NCBI RefSeq assembly: GCF_008710155.1
Contig: NZ_VYPZ01000015.1
Coordinates: forward strand, 23,334 to 87,333
Length of the DNA: 64,000 nt
Direction: 5' to 3'
DNA from: Sphingobium limneticum
GTDB taxonomy: Bacteria > Pseudomonadota > Alphaproteobacteria > Sphingomonadales > Sphingomonadaceae
Part shown: positions 35,664-46,138 of the stretch, one piece after another
Layout: the number at the start of each line of letters is the position of its first letter
How positions within the stretch are numbered: the stretch's first letter is position 1
Notes under the pieces: generated by a model
The model's input: the letters and a program-made list of their open reading frames with translations, nothing else
Databases searched by the model: none
Told to the model about the DNA's origin: nothing
Program-made: the position numbers and the translations under genes

Positions 35664-36817
35664 GCCGTCAATCTTTCCATCACTCGGCCCGCTTCCTCGC
35701 GCGCCTGTCCGTCTGCGGCCAGCACATCGTCGATCGTAGCAGGGCTGGCCGCGCTATAACGGTTCAACACATCCTCTACAATCATGGCGATATCAAGGAA
35801 GCCGATCCGCCCAGAAAGGAAGGCCGCGACCGCCACTTCATTGGCCGCATTCAAAATGGCCGGGGTCGCACCGCCCGCCTGCGCCGCATCGCGCGCCAAG
35901 CGGAGCGCGGGAAAGCGTTCCAGATCAGGTGCTTCGAAATCGAGCCTGCCAATGCGTGCCAGGTCCAGCGGCTGACACGGCGTGGCGATCCGCTGCGGCC
36001 AGGCCAGCGCATGGGCGATGGGAATGCGCATGTCCGGCGACCCCAACTGCGCCAAAGTGGACCGGTCGCGATATTCGACCATCGAATGAATCACCGACTG
36101 GGGGTGCACCAATATCTCGATCCGGTCCAACCCGACCGGGAAGAGATAGGCCGCCTCGATCAGTTCCAGCCCCTTGTTCATCATCGTCGCGCTATCGACG
36201 CTGATCTTGGCGCCCATCGACCAGTTGGGATGCGCCACCGCCTGCGCCGGCGTCATCGCCGCCATCTCGTCGCGGCTCTTCGTGCGGAACGGGCCGCCGC
36301 TCGCGGTCAGGGTAATTCTTGCGACATCTTCCAAACGGCTGCCGGCAAGGCATTGGAAAATCGCATTATGCTCGCTGTCGACCGGCAGCAACGTCGCACC
36401 CGAAGCGCTCGCCGCCGCCATCATCAGCGCGCCGGCCGATACCAGCGACTCCTTGTTGGCCAGCGCCACCGTACCTCCGGCCTTCAGCGCCGCGATGGTC
36501 GGCCGCAGCCCCGCGCAGCCCACGATCGACGCCATGGTCCAGTCCGCACCCGTCTGCGCCGCCGAAACCAGAGCCTCCTCGCCCGCCGCCGCCTCGACAC
36601 CCGACCCGGCCAGCGCCTCTTTCAGCGCGCCGTACAGCCGTTCCTGCCCGACCACGGCAAACTGTGCGCCGGTCGCCTTCGCCTGCGCCGCCAGGCCGTC
36701 CACATCGCTGTTCGCAGTCAGCGCCACGACCTTATAGGCATCGGGCTCGCGCCGGATCAGGTCCAGCGTCGACAGGCCGACCGATCCGGTCGCACCGAAA
36801 ATAGAGACGCTTTTCAT
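35660..36817 (-). CDS. dxr: 1-deoxy-D-xylulose-5-phosphate reductoisomerase
   Basis: 385 aa. Second step of the MEP isoprenoid pathway. NADPH-binding GATGSVGLSTLDL at the N-terminus, LANKESLVSAG, PVDSEHNAIFQ and NKGLELIEAAYLF. The start MKSVSIFG overlaps the cdsA stop by 4 bases (ATGA). Confidence 0.97.
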   Translation of the reverse strand: MKSVSIFGATGSVGLSTLDLIRREPDAYKVVALTANSDVDGLAAQAKATGAQFAVVGQERLYGALKEALAGSGVEAAAGEEALVSAAQTGADWTMASIVGCAGLRPTIAALKAGGTVALANKESLVSAGALMMAAASASGATLLPVDSEHNAIFQCLAGSRLEDVARITLTASGGPFRTKSRDEMAAMTPAQAVAHPNWSMGAKISVDSATMMNKGLELIEAAYLFPVGLDRIEILVHPQSVIHSMVEYRDRSTLAQLGSPDMRIPIAHALAWPQRIATPCQPLDLARIGRLDFEAPDLERFPALRLARDAAQAGGATPAILNAANEVAVAAFLSGRIGFLDIAMIVEDVLNRYSAASPATIDDVLAADGQAREEAGRVMERLTA

Positions 36818-37593
36818 GCGCCTGCGACCAGGAGCCAATAGAGGATGGCAGCCAGCGGCGCGGCCGTCGCCACCCCATCCAGCCGGTCCATCACCCCGCC
36901 ATGACCCGGCAGCAACGTCCCGCTATCCTTCACGCCCGCCCGGCGCTTCATATGGCTCTCCAGCAGGTCGCCCGCCTGCGCCGCCACCGCCAGCAGGCCG
37001 CTCGCCGCCGCCAGCTGGATCGGCAGGTCGGCAAAGCGATGCAGCAGGAAGCCCAGCACCAGCGCGGCCAGCACGCCGCCGGCCAGCCCCGCCCAGGTCT
37101 TGGACGGGCTGATCCGCGGCGCCAGCTTAGGCCCGCCGATCGAACGGCCCGCAAAATAGGCGCCGATATCCGTCGCCCACACCAGCCCCAATGCCCAGAA
37201 GGCCAGCAGCAGCCCGAAGATATTCGGCTCCTGCCCGCGCAGATAGAGCAGGGCCACGATCGGCAGGCAGATATAGGGAATGCCGAGCGCCAGCTTCACG
37301 CTGCGGCTGGTGAACAGGACGAAGAAGAATGCCGCCGCCCCCGCGATCAGCACCGGCCAGTCGATCCCGGCCGCATAGGGGCACAGCAGCGCCAGCGGGA
37401 TCGACACGGCAAACATCGCCGACTTGCGCCGCTCGGGGGTCGCCCCGGTCAGTTCGCCCCATTCCCCCTGCATCAACACGCCGGCTATCACCAGCAGCGT
37501 CCAGAAGATCAGGCCACCCGACAGCAGCGCACCCAGCGCCACCGCGATCAGCGCGACGCCCACGATGCTGCGGGTCCGCAATTCGCTCGTCAT
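36814..37593 (-). CDS. cdsA: phosphatidate cytidylyltransferase
   Basis: 259 aa with seven to eight hydrophobic segments. The CDP-DAG synthase signature at the C-terminus includes SPSKTWAG, LESHMKRRAGVKDSG and LLPGHGGVMDRLDG. Makes CDP-diacylglycerol, substrate for PssA, which is encoded 5 kb away in this window. Confidence 0.95.
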   Translation of the reverse strand: MTSELRTRSIVGVALIAVALGALLSGGLIFWTLLVIAGVLMQGEWGELTGATPERRKSAMFAVSIPLALLCPYAAGIDWPVLIAGAAAFFFVLFTSRSVKLALGIPYICLPIVALLYLRGQEPNIFGLLLAFWALGLVWATDIGAYFAGRSIGGPKLAPRISPSKTWAGLAGGVLAALVLGFLLHRFADLPIQLAAASGLLAVAAQAGDLLESHMKRRAGVKDSGTLLPGHGGVMDRLDGVATAAPLAAILYWLLVAGA

Positions 37594-37597
37594 TCGA

Positions 37598-38338
<741 letters not shown>

Positions 38339-38381
38339 CAGAAGGACATGCGTGTTTTGGCCGCGAAAGAAAAGCCCCGGC

Positions 38382-38939
38382 TTACTGGCCGAGGATTTCC
38401 TTTTCCTTCGACGTCGCCAGCGCGTCGATATCCACGATCGTGCTGTCGGTCATCTTCTGCACTTCGGTTTCCAGGCGCTTGCGCTCGTCTTCGCTGATTT
38501 CGCCCTTCTTCTCGTCGGTCTTCAGGCTGTCCATGCCGTCGCGGCGGACGTTGCGCACCGCGATGCGCGCGCCTTCGGCATATTTGCTGGCGAGCTTGGC
38601 CAGTTCCTTGCGCCGTTCCTCGGTCAGGTCGGGGATCGGCAGGCGCAGCGTCTGCCCGTCGACGATGGGGTTGAGGCCCAGGCCCGCCGAGCGGATCGCC
38701 TTGTCGCACGGACCCACATTGGTCTTGTCCCACACCTGCACCGACAACATGCGCGGTTCGGGCGCGGACACGGTCGCCACCTGATTGAGCGGCATGTTCG
38801 CGCCATAGACGGTGACCATGACGGGATCGAGCAGCTGCACATTGGCGCGGCCGGTGCGCAGACCCGTCAGGTCGCCACGCAGCGCTTCGATTGCGCCGGC
38901 CATGCGGCGCTCCAGGTCGGACTTGTTATATTGCGGCAT
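38382..38939 (-). CDS. frr: ribosome recycling factor
   Basis: 185 aa, full length. [20 protein letters not shown], then [16 protein letters not shown] and [20 protein letters not shown]. Splits post-termination ribosomes with EF-G. Three bases after pyrH. Confidence 0.97.
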   Translation of the reverse strand: MPQYNKSDLERRMAGAIEALRGDLTGLRTGRANVQLLDPVMVTVYGANMPLNQVATVSAPEPRMLSVQVWDKTNVGPCDKAIRSAGLGLNPIVDGQTLRLPIPDLTEERRKELAKLASKYAEGARIAVRNVRRDGMDSLKTDEKKGEISEDERKRLETEVQKMTDSTIVDIDALATSKEKEILGQ

Positions 38940-38942
38940 GAC

Positions 38943-39668
38943 TTAGGACTCCTGATTCTGCACGATCGTCGCGACACCCTGCCCGGCCAGCACGGTGGCA
39001 AGGTTCCCGGTTTCACGGATGTTGAACACGACGATGGGAATGTTGTTTTCACGGCACAGCGCGATCGCGCTGGCATCCATGACCTTCAGATTATCGTTCA
39101 GAACCTGATCGAAACTGATGCTTTCATAACGGACAGCGTCGGCGACCTTCTTGGGATCGGCATTGTAGATGCCATCGACGCTGGTGCCCTTGAACAGGGC
39201 GTCGCAATTCATTTCCGCCGCGCGCAAGGCTGCGGTGGTATCGGTGGTGAAGAAGGGGCTGCCGGTGCCCGCTGCAAAGATGACGATCCGGCCCTTTTCC
39301 ATATGCCGCTCAGCCTTGCGGCGGATATAGGGTTCGCACACCGACGCCATCGGAATGGCCGACTGGACGCGGGTATCATAGCCCAGCTTCTCCAGCCCGT
39401 TCTGCACCGCCAGTGCATTCATGACGGTGGCGAGCATGCCCATATAATCGGCGCTCGCCCGGTCGAAGCCCTTGGCCGCACCGGCCAGCCCCCGGAAGAT
39501 ATTGCCGCCACCCACGACGACGCAGATTTCGAACCCGGCATCCTTGGCGGCCGCAATTTCCCCTGCGACACGCGCCACGGTTTCCGGCTCGATACCGAAC
39601 TGCCCCTGCCCCATCAGCACTTCGCCGGACAATTTCAACAGGATGCGCTTGTAGGCAGGCCGGGTCAT
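38943..39668 (-). CDS. pyrH: UMP kinase
   Basis: 241 aa. Amino-acid kinase fold: [37 protein letters not shown] and [13 protein letters not shown]. Phosphorylates UMP to UDP and is usually regulated by UTP and GTP. The start at 39668 follows the family; the longer open frame upstream is a different remnant. Confidence 0.97.
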   Translation of the reverse strand: MTRPAYKRILLKLSGEVLMGQGQFGIEPETVARVAGEIAAAKDAGFEICVVVGGGNIFRGLAGAAKGFDRASADYMGMLATVMNALAVQNGLEKLGYDTRVQSAIPMASVCEPYIRRKAERHMEKGRIVIFAAGTGSPFFTTDTTAALRAAEMNCDALFKGTSVDGIYNADPKKVADAVRYESISFDQVLNDNLKVMDASAIALCRENNIPIVVFNIRETGNLATVLAGQGVATIVQNQES

Positions 39669-39765
39669 GCGGGGCAAGAATCCTTGGATAGGTGGAAAGG
39701 GAAAGCGGCCGGACATTAGTGGCGCATGTGCATAATGGGAAGGGCGATTGTTGCCGATATGCAGC

Positions 39766-39870
39766 TTATCGCGCAGGCATGTCGAGAAGCGCCGCCAGTT
39801 CGGGATGGCGCGGCCCGGCCAGCGGATTGACGACGGCAACGCCGTGCGTGACGAAGCCATGCTGCATGTC
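39766..39870 (-). pseudogene. possible C-terminal gene remnant
   Basis: The minus strand reads [20 protein letters not shown] then [15 protein letters not shown] and a stop, with the codon bias of a real gene (GC-rich third positions). Upstream the frame runs into the family C palindrome and loses coding character. Either a remnant of a deleted gene or a tiny gene starting at the Met. Family not recognised. Confidence 0.35.
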
Positions 39871-39964
39871 TTCATATGCAAACGACACCGCAAACACGAC
39901 GATCCTTTGCAATTCCGGGAATTTTGGGAATGTCGGCCAACCGATCAGAAGCGGACACCCTTTT

Positions 39965-40122
39965 ACCCTCTCCCGCTTTCGCGGGAGAGGGTACGGAGAC
40001 TTGGCAGCTTGCTGCCTTAGTCGCAGTCGGTGAGGGTCTTTCTTCTTTCTGGACAACCACTTCCTGCCAAAAAGAAGGAAGACCCTCACGCAACCCTCTC
40101 CCGTGAAAAACGGGAGAGGGCT
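39965..40122. repeat. dispersed inverted repeat family C, full copy
   Basis: Left part CCCTCTCCCGC then GCGGGAGAGGG forms a hairpin, followed by AGACTTGGCAGC-TTGCTGCC and GGTGAGGGTCTTTCTTC. The right part mirrors it (GAAGACCCTCACGCAACCC, then a second CTCTCCCG-CGGGAGAG hairpin). A partial copy lies at 47761-47833. Confidence 0.85.
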
Positions 40123-40294
40123 AAAAAAACCGCCAGTCTGCTCTCCACCCAAATCAGCCCTTAGCCACCAGCAATAAGCGCATTTTGAGCAACGGCACCC
40201 ACTTTTCTCAGCATGATGAACAATCCACCCAATGCCTGAGATGGATAACGACCCGCCGCTCAATATCCCAGCAATCACGCACCCCAACCCAACG

Positions 40295-40332
40295 AAAAAG
40301 GGGCGCCCCTTTCAGGACGCCCCTTCCTTTTT
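40295..40332 (-). terminator. intrinsic terminator of tsf
   Basis: On the minus strand GGGGCGTCCTG and the matching GGGGCGCCCC half form a stem followed by TTTTTC, directly after the tsf stop. Confidence 0.75.
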
Positions 40333-40357
40333 TCCGTATCGCTTGGAAAGCGGTCGA

Positions 40358-41284
40358 TCAGACGCCGGCGGCGGCCGCGACTTCCGCCGCGAAGTCGCTG
40401 ACTTCCTTTTCGATGCCTTCGCCCAGCTGGAAGCGGACATAGGACTTCAGCGTGATGGTCGCGCCCGCATCCTTGGCGGCCTTGGCGACGACGTCGGCGA
40501 CCGGCGTCTTGTTGTCCATCACGAAGATCTGCGACAGCAGGGCCTGTTCCTTGGCGAACTTGGCGACCGCACCGTCGACCATCTTGGCGACGATTTCGGC
40601 GGGCTTACCCGATTCGGCGGCCTTTTCGGCGGCGATGGCGCGTTCACGCTCCAGCAGCGCCGGGTCGATGTCGTCGGCCGACAGCGCCAGCGGGAAAGCG
40701 GCGGCGATGTGCATGGCCAGCTGCTTGCCCAGCGGCTCCAGAACGTCGGCCGGCGCATTGCCTTCCAGCGCGACCAGCACGCCGATCTTGCCCAGGCCCG
40801 GCGCAGCCGCGTTGTGGACGTAGGGAACGACGACGCCTTCGGTCACTTCGACATGCGCGACGCGACGGACATTCTGGTTCTCGCCGATGGTGGCGATGTT
40901 GGCGACCAGCTTTTCGGCGATCGTGCCGCCGGCGGGGTGCGCCTGCGCGGTCAGCGCTTCGGCATCGGCAGCGCCGCTTTCCAGAGCGACGGTCGACACG
41001 GTGCGGACGAAGTCCTGGAACTGGTCGTTCTTGGCAACGAAGTCGGTTTCGCTATTCACTTCGACGGCGACGCCCTTGGTGCCGGCGACGACGACGCCGA
41101 CCAGGCCTTCAGCGGCGGTGCGGCTCGACTTCTTCTGCGCAGCGGCCAGACCCTTGGCACGCAGCCAGTCGGTTGCCGCTTCGATGTCGCCATTGGCTTC
41201 GGTGAGCGCCTTCTTGCAATCCATCATGCCCGCGCCCGAACGGTCGCGCAGTTCCTTGACGGCGGCAGCAGTAATCTCGGCCAT
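40358..41284 (-). CDS. tsf: translation elongation factor Ts
   Basis: 308 aa. Begins [20 protein letters not shown] followed by DCKKAL, the EF-Ts signature that contacts EF-Tu, then [13 protein letters not shown]. Exchanges GDP for GTP on EF-Tu. Downstream of rpsB with a 219-bp gap holding a hairpin and a repeat. Confidence 0.98.
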   Translation of the reverse strand: MAEITAAAVKELRDRSGAGMMDCKKALTEANGDIEAATDWLRAKGLAAAQKKSSRTAAEGLVGVVVAGTKGVAVEVNSETDFVAKNDQFQDFVRTVSTVALESGAADAEALTAQAHPAGGTIAEKLVANIATIGENQNVRRVAHVEVTEGVVVPYVHNAAAPGLGKIGVLVALEGNAPADVLEPLGKQLAMHIAAAFPLALSADDIDPALLERERAIAAEKAAESGKPAEIVAKMVDGAVAKFAKEQALLSQIFVMDNKTPVADVVAKAAKDAGATITLKSYVRFQLGEGIEKEVSDFAAEVAAAAGV

Positions 41285-41377
41285 GTTTCGGCTCCTAAAT
41301 TCTTGGATGGTTCAAAAATTCATATGTTCAAAATAGGCGTTAGGGCGCGTTCCGATGGAGCGCGCCCTCTTGGGTTG

Positions 41378-41444
41378 CGTTCCCCGGCGCGGGCCGGGGT
41401 CCAGTTGGACGGTCCGATCTGGCTCCCGACTTTCGCCGGGAACC
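41378..41444. repeat. dispersed palindrome family A, imperfect copy
   Basis: Left arm CGTTCCCCGGCGCGGGCC is intact; right arm CTCCCGACTTTCGCCGGGAA has several changes. Placed in the rpsB-tsf gap next to another hairpin, GGGCGCG/CGCGCCC at 41343-41369. Confidence 0.8.
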
Positions 41445-41503
41445 AGCTATCTTATACCGATCGCAACCCTCTAGTTCGCCAATCTTGCAGTCGTGCGACG
41501 CTT

Positions 41504-42262
41504 TTAGGCTTCGGCAACGATCTCTTCGGCGGCCGGCTCGTCCAGCGCGCCCAGATCGACACCCGAAGCCTGCTGCGCACCACGGTTGCCCTTGGTGGCG
41601 GCGGCGGCGATGGCGTCGCAGTAGAGGCGGATGGCGCGGCTGGCGTCATCGTTCGCGGGAACCGGGAAGGCGATGCCGTCGGGCGACACGTTCGAATCCA
41701 GGATCGCGACGACCGGGATACCCAGCGTGTTGGCTTCCTTGATCGCCAGCTCTTCCTTGTTCGCGTCGATCACGAACATCACGTCGGGGATGCCGTTCAT
41801 GTCGCGGATACCGCCCAGCGACAGTTCCAGCTTCTCGCGCTCGCGCGTCATCTGAAGGACTTCCTTCTTGGTGAAGCCGTGGGTATCGCCCGACAGCTTT
41901 TCCTCGAGGGTCTTCAGGCGCTTGATCGAACCCGAAATGGTCTTCCAGTTGGTGAGCATGCCGCCCAGCCAGCGATGGTTGACGAAATGCTGGCCCGACT
42001 TGCGGGCGGCGTCTGCGATCGGGTCCTGCGCCTGGCGCTTTGTACCCACGAACAGCACCTTGCCGCCGGCGGCGACGGTGCCCGACACGAAGTCGAGCGC
42101 ACGGCCGAACAGGGGCACGGTCTGCGACAGGTCAAGGATGTGGATGCCGTTGCGCTCGCCGAAGATGTACGGCTTCATGCGCGGATTCCAGCGGTGGGTC
42201 TGGTGGCCGAAATGGGCGCCAGCCTCGATCAATTGGTGCATGGTGACGACAGGTGCCGCCAT
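41504..42262 (-). CDS. rpsB: 30S ribosomal protein S2
   Basis: 252 aa. [50 protein letters not shown] and [18 protein letters not shown] are classic S2 segments. An Ala/Glu-rich tail follows. First gene of the rpsB-tsf-pyrH-frr cluster. Confidence 0.98.
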   Translation of the reverse strand: MAAPVVTMHQLIEAGAHFGHQTHRWNPRMKPYIFGERNGIHILDLSQTVPLFGRALDFVSGTVAAGGKVLFVGTKRQAQDPIADAARKSGQHFVNHRWLGGMLTNWKTISGSIKRLKTLEEKLSGDTHGFTKKEVLQMTREREKLELSLGGIRDMNGIPDVMFVIDANKEELAIKEANTLGIPVVAILDSNVSPDGIAFPVPANDDASRAIRLYCDAIAAAATKGNRGAQQASGVDLGALDEPAAEEIVAEA

Positions 42263-42399
42263 AATAGTTCTCCTTCCGGTTGGCCCTCTGGGAATCAGGA
42301 ACCGCGAAGCTGCCTCAAAGGCGGCGCGTGGCACCGGATATGTCGATTCCCATGTGGAATGGTCGCGCCTTTAGCGTCAAAAAAAATGATTGGCAAGGG

Positions 42400-42434
42400 T
42401 TGACGCTGTTCTCGAATGAGAACATAAAGGGAAC
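42400..42434 (+). promoter_or_regulatory. sigma70-type promoter overlapped by a LexA (SOS) box
   Basis: TTGACG at 42400-42405 and CATAAA at 42423-42428 are 17 bp apart. GAACATAAAGGGAAC at 42420-42434 is a perfect GAAC-N7-GAAC, the alphaproteobacterial LexA site, covering the -10. An additional dyad GTTCTC-GAAT-GAGAAC lies at 42408-42423. It drives the gene at 42494. Confidence 0.75.
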
Positions 42435-42493
42435 AGACGGAACAAATACGGTTAACGCCCGTTCAATCCGTCATAATGAGCCATGTCGTGTAG

Positions 42494-42745
42494 ATGGCAA
42501 GACAGAAAGTGATCCTTATGTTCGCTCTTGTTGCCGCAACCCTGTTCTCCGGCGCTTTCCTGCTGGCCATCGGCACCATTGCCTGGATGTTCGCACTCTA
42601 TCATGACAAGATGGTGGCAGCGCTCCAGTTCGAACCGATCCCGCAGAACCCGCCGGTCTACCACATCCGCATCCGCCGCCCCCGCGTGGCACAGCCGGCA
42701 CCCCGCCAGACCCGCATCACGCACAGCCGCGCGCTGGCCGCCTGA
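42494..42745 (+). CDS. small single-pass membrane protein, putative SOS-induced
   Basis: 83 aa. A short basic start (MARQKVIL) precedes one long hydrophobic segment at about residues 8-36 (FALVAATLFSGAFLLAIGTI then AWMFALY). The soluble part is Pro/Arg/Gln-rich with no recognised domain. An ATG at 42518 (MFALVAA) is an alternative start. The upstream promoter has a LexA box, so DNA damage probably induces it. It resembles the Caulobacter SOS division inhibitors SidA and DidA only in size, topology and regulation; no sequence similarity is claimed. Confidence 0.7.
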   Translation: MARQKVILMFALVAATLFSGAFLLAIGTIAWMFALYHDKMVAALQFEPIPQNPPVYHIRIRRPRVAQPAPRQTRITHSRALAA

Positions 42746-42780
42746 ACGAGGCAAGCCTGAACGATCAGGCTTCCTTCATC

Positions 42781-42811
42781 CCGTTCGCGCTGAGCCTGTC
42801 GAAGCACCGCA
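42781..42811. repeat. dispersed palindrome family B, left half
   Basis: CCGTTCGCGCTGAGCCTGTC followed by GAAGCAC matches the left arm of the full copy at 43724; no right arm. Confidence 0.65.
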
Positions 42812-42906
42812 CTCTTTCTGGATGAACGCCTCATCTTGAACCGTTCGCTTCCAGCGCAATCGAGAAGCGACTAGCGCCATAGATCTGGCGAACGGTCCAT
42901 CGCTAT

Positions 42907-43698
42907 TCAGACAGTCGGCGCAGCCGCCGCACTTTCCCGCTGCTTGCGCACCTTGGCGTAGGACATGATCCCGAACGGGATCAGCGCCACATAGACCGCG
43001 CAGATCATCAGCAACGTCAGCCAGGGATCGGTCACCAGCAACGCGGCCAGCAAGCCCGCCAGCGCGATCATCTCCAGCCGGATGCGCTTGCGCAGCCGCA
43101 GCGCCGACCAGCTATAGGTCGCGATGTTGGAAATCATCAGGAAGGCGACGAACGCCGCCCAGGGCGCCACCACATACCAGGCGCGGAAAATATCTTCGCC
43201 CGTCACCAGCCACAGATAGAGCGGCACGAAGGCCAGCCCCGCCCCCGCCGGCGCCGGAACGCCGGTCAGGAAGCCCGCCGACTTGTGCGGCTGCTCGTCC
43301 GCATCGATCGCCGCATTGAACCGCGCCAGACGCAGCGCGCAGGACAGCGCATGCGCCAGCGCGAAGATCCAGCCGAATTTCGGCATGGCATAAAGCGACC
43401 AGAGATAGAGGATCAACGCCGGCGCCACGCCGAACGCGATCGAATCGGACAGCGAATCCAGTTCCGCGCCGAAGCGGCTCTCGCCGCGCAACATCCGCGC
43501 GATCCGCCCGTCCAGCCCGTCAAGAACACCCGCGAACAGGATGGACAGCACCGCCCGCTCCCACTCGCCCGAAATGCCGTAACGCACCCCGGTCAGGCCG
43601 AAGCACAGCGCCATCGCCGTCACCGCATTGGGCGCCAGCATCCGCAGCGTAATGCCCCGGCGCAGCCCGCGCGGCACCGCCCGCCGCTGCCGGCTCAT
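42907..43698 (-). CDS. pssA: CDP-diacylglycerol--serine O-phosphatidyltransferase
   Basis: 263 aa with several membrane helices. The CDP-alcohol phosphotransferase motif is complete: DGRIAR, eight residues, G, three, D, three, D (ending GAELDSLSD). Makes phosphatidylserine, which Psd then decarboxylates. It follows psd on the same strand, with a family B palindrome between. Confidence 0.95.
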   Translation of the reverse strand: MSRQRRAVPRGLRRGITLRMLAPNAVTAMALCFGLTGVRYGISGEWERAVLSILFAGVLDGLDGRIARMLRGESRFGAELDSLSDSIAFGVAPALILYLWSLYAMPKFGWIFALAHALSCALRLARFNAAIDADEQPHKSAGFLTGVPAPAGAGLAFVPLYLWLVTGEDIFRAWYVVAPWAAFVAFLMISNIATYSWSALRLRKRIRLEMIALAGLLAALLVTDPWLTLLMICAVYVALIPFGIMSYAKVRKQRESAAAAPTV

Positions 43699-43723
43699 GC
43701 CAAAAGGCCTTTATTCATAACAG

Positions 43724-43783
43724 CCGTTCGCCCTGAGCTTGTCGAAGGGCGCGTTCGTGCTTCGACAAGCTCAGCACGAACGG
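43724..43783. repeat. dispersed palindrome family B, full copy
   Basis: CCGTTCGCCCTGAGCTTGTC and GACAAGCTCAGCACGAACGG flank GAAGGGCGCGTTCGTGCTTC and are inverse complements with one mismatch. Lies between psd and pssA. Confidence 0.9.
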
Positions 43784-43810
43784 ACCAAGATTTAGAAGCG
43801 CGAAGAAAAA

Positions 43811-44545
43811 TCACTGCTGGATACCCGCAATCACGCGCGTATCGCCCATCTGCCCCAGGATCGTCTCGCCCGCGACGGTGCGCTGGCCCAGGATCACGCG
43901 CGGCGCGGTGCCGGCGGGCAGATAGACGTCGACGCGGCTGCCGAAGCGGATGAGGCCGATCCGCTGCCCCGCCGCGACCATGTCGCCGGGCTTCACGAAT
44001 GGCACGATCCGCCGCGCCACCAGCCCCGCAATCTGCGTGAAGCCGATGCGCACGCCATCATGCCGCTCGACCAGGATGTGCTGGCGCTCATTATCCTCGC
44101 TCGCCTTGTCCAGGTCCGCGTTCAAAAACTTGCCACTGATATAGACGACCGACTTGATCGTCCCGCCGATCGGCGTGCGATTGATATGCACGTCGAACAC
44201 GCTCATGAAGATCGACACGCGGATCAGCGGCTGGTCGCCCAGCCCATGCTCGCCCGCCATTTCGCGCGGCGGCGGCACCCGCTGGATCAGCGTGACGAGG
44301 CCATCGGCCGGCGCGATGATCGCGCCCTCATCCTGCGGCACGGCGCGCACCGGATCGCGGAAAAAGGCGAAGACCCAGATCGTCACCATCAGCATCAGCC
44401 AGCCGACGATTTCCCAGCCCAGCAGGAACAGGACGGCGGTGATCGCCACGGCGATCAGACCGAACTTCATCCCCTCCGGATGGACCGAAGGGAAGCGCCA
44501 TTTGACATTGCCGCCGGCGGCAATCGTGATCTCATCATTTTCCAT
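43811..44545 (-). CDS. psd: phosphatidylserine decarboxylase proenzyme
   Basis: 244 aa, the short PSD-A-like form. N-terminal membrane segments, then [33 protein letters not shown], and the self-cleavage site [10 protein letters not shown], where Ser becomes the pyruvoyl group. Makes phosphatidylethanolamine. Start MENDEITI at 44545. Confidence 0.95.
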   Translation of the reverse strand: MENDEITIAAGGNVKWRFPSVHPEGMKFGLIAVAITAVLFLLGWEIVGWLMLMVTIWVFAFFRDPVRAVPQDEGAIIAPADGLVTLIQRVPPPREMAGEHGLGDQPLIRVSIFMSVFDVHINRTPIGGTIKSVVYISGKFLNADLDKASEDNERQHILVERHDGVRIGFTQIAGLVARRIVPFVKPGDMVAAGQRIGLIRFGSRVDVYLPAGTAPRVILGQRTVAGETILGQMGDTRVIAGIQQ

Positions 44546-44705
44546 GGTCACCGTCTTTAGGGAGAGAGCCGCCCCCTGACAACGACCGATCCGGGACAAG
44601 GCTCCGCACAAGGCAGATTCATGACCCTGCACGGTTGAACATTGCCGCCGCTTTCCCTAGTGCGTCCCCATATTCCACCCAGTAGAAAGAAGGCGAATAG
44701 GCGCT

Positions 44706-45929
44706 ATGGCGAAGATCAAGGTGAAGAACCCCGTCGTGGAAATCGACGGCGACGAAATGACCCGCATCATCTGGGAATGGATTCGCGAACGCCTCATTCT
44801 CCCCTATCTCGACATCGACCTCAAATATTACGACCTCAGCGTCGAAAAGCGTGACGAGACGAACGATCAGATCACGATCGATTCCGCCAACGCGATCAAG
44901 GAATATGGCGTCGGCGTAAAGTGCGCCACCATCACCCCCGACGAACAGCGCGTCGAAGAATTCAACCTCAAGTCGATGTGGAAGTCGCCCAACGGCACCA
45001 TCCGCAACATCCTGGGCGGCGTCGTCTTCCGCGAACCGATCGTCATTTCCAACGTCCCCCGCCTGATTCCGGGCTGGACCAAGCCGATCGTCGTGGGCCG
45101 TCACGCATTCGGCGACCAGTATCGCGCCACCGATTTCAAGGTGCCCGGCGCCGGCAAGCTGCGCCTCGTCTTCGAAGGCGAAAATGGCGAAACGATCGAC
45201 CGCGAAGTGTTCGACTTCCCCGGCTCGGGCGTCGCCATGGCGATGTACAACCTGGACGATTCGATCCGCGACTTCGCGCGCGCCTCGTTCAACTATGGCC
45301 TCAACCTGAAGTGGCCGGTGTACCTGTCCACCAAGAACACCATCCTCAAGGCCTATGACGGCCGCTTCAAGGATCTGTTCCAGGAAGTGTTCGAAACCGA
45401 AGGCTTCGCGCAGAAGTTCAAGGACACCGGCATCGTCTACGAACATCGCCTGATCGACGACATGGTCGCCTCCGCGCTCAAGTGGAGCGGCGAATTCGTC
45501 TGGGCCTGCAAGAATTATGACGGCGACGTCCAGTCGGATCAGGTGGCACAGGGCTTCGGCTCGCTCGGCCTCATGACCTCGGTTCTGCTCTCGCCCGACG
45601 GCAAGACGGTAGAAGCGGAAGCCGCCCACGGCACCGTCACCCGCCACTATCGCCAGCATCAGCAGGGCAAGGCGACCTCGACCAACCCGATCGCCTCGAT
45701 CTTCGCCTGGACCGGCGGCCTCAAGTTCCGCGGCAAGTTCGACGAGACGCCCGAAGTCGTCAAGTTCGCCGAAACGCTGGAGCGCGTCTGCATCCAGACC
45801 GTCGAAAGCGGCGCGATGACCAAGGATCTGGCGCTGCTGATCGGTCCGGAACAGTCGTGGATGACCACGGAGCAGTTCTTCGAAGCGATCCGCGCCAACC
45901 TGGAAACCGAAATGGGCAAGTGGGCCTGA
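44706..45929 (+). CDS. icd: NADP-dependent isocitrate dehydrogenase
   Basis: 407 aa. The eukaryote-like class of ICDH common in alphaproteobacteria: [20 protein letters not shown] at the start, [28 protein letters not shown], and [20 protein letters not shown] for NADP binding. Oxidises isocitrate to 2-oxoglutarate in the TCA cycle. Monocistronic, with its own terminator. Confidence 0.98.
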   Translation: MAKIKVKNPVVEIDGDEMTRIIWEWIRERLILPYLDIDLKYYDLSVEKRDETNDQITIDSANAIKEYGVGVKCATITPDEQRVEEFNLKSMWKSPNGTIRNILGGVVFREPIVISNVPRLIPGWTKPIVVGRHAFGDQYRATDFKVPGAGKLRLVFEGENGETIDREVFDFPGSGVAMAMYNLDDSIRDFARASFNYGLNLKWPVYLSTKNTILKAYDGRFKDLFQEVFETEGFAQKFKDTGIVYEHRLIDDMVASALKWSGEFVWACKNYDGDVQSDQVAQGFGSLGLMTSVLLSPDGKTVEAEAAHGTVTRHYRQHQQGKATSTNPIASIFAWTGGLKFRGKFDETPEVVKFAETLERVCIQTVESGAMTKDLALLIGPEQSWMTTEQFFEAIRANLETEMGKWA

Positions 45930-45978
45930 AAGTAGGGAACTGATCTGCGCCTGCGCGGTTCAGTACGGAAGCGGAATG

Positions 45979-46016
45979 AGGCGGCGCCGGATACCCGGCG
46001 CCGCCTTTTCCTTTTT
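45979..46016 (+). terminator. intrinsic terminator of icd
   Basis: GGCGGCGCCGG and CCGGCGCCGCC form a strong stem around ATAC, followed by TTTTCCTTTTT. Confidence 0.88.
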
Positions 46017-46037
46017 AATACGGCCTCAAAATGGCTT

Positions 46038-46104
46038 GTTCCCCGGCGAAGGCCGGGGTCCAGCTCCACCCGCAGGACTGGACCCCGGCCTTCGCCGGGG
46101 AACG
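46038..46104. repeat. dispersed palindrome family A, full perfect copy
   Basis: GTTCCCCGGCGAAGGCCGGG and CCCGGCCTTCGCCGGGGAAC are exact inverse complements, with GTCCAG and CTGGAC inside. Lies just upstream of the GNAT-nitrilase gene. Confidence 0.92.
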
Positions 46105-46138
46105 GCTGCCGACAGATTGCGACGAGGGAGATTGCGCA

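Larger units (their letters stand above)
39669..40294. other. long non-coding gap between tsf and pyrH
   Basis: No intact gene seen. It holds a possible coding remnant on the minus strand at 39766-39870 and a large inverted repeat of family C at 39965-40122. The rest (40123-40294) shows no recognisable feature. Confidence 0.6.

Noticed and set aside
39965..40122. Possible CRISPR or tandem repeat
   Set aside because: The repeats are inverted arms of one palindrome; there are no regularly spaced direct repeats.
40023..40287. Upstream part of a 173-codon minus-strand frame before pyrH
   Set aside because: Most of it is translation of the family C inverted repeat; only the last 35 codons look coding and are listed as a possible relic.
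41343..41369. Hairpin in the rpsB-tsf gap as a terminator
   Set aside because: There is no T-run on the minus strand and tsf must be transcribed through it; more likely an mRNA-processing or attenuation structure.
46031..46138. ATG start 36 codons before the GNAT-nitrilase GTG
   Set aside because: It would translate the family A palindrome. GTG 46139 has its own ribosome site.
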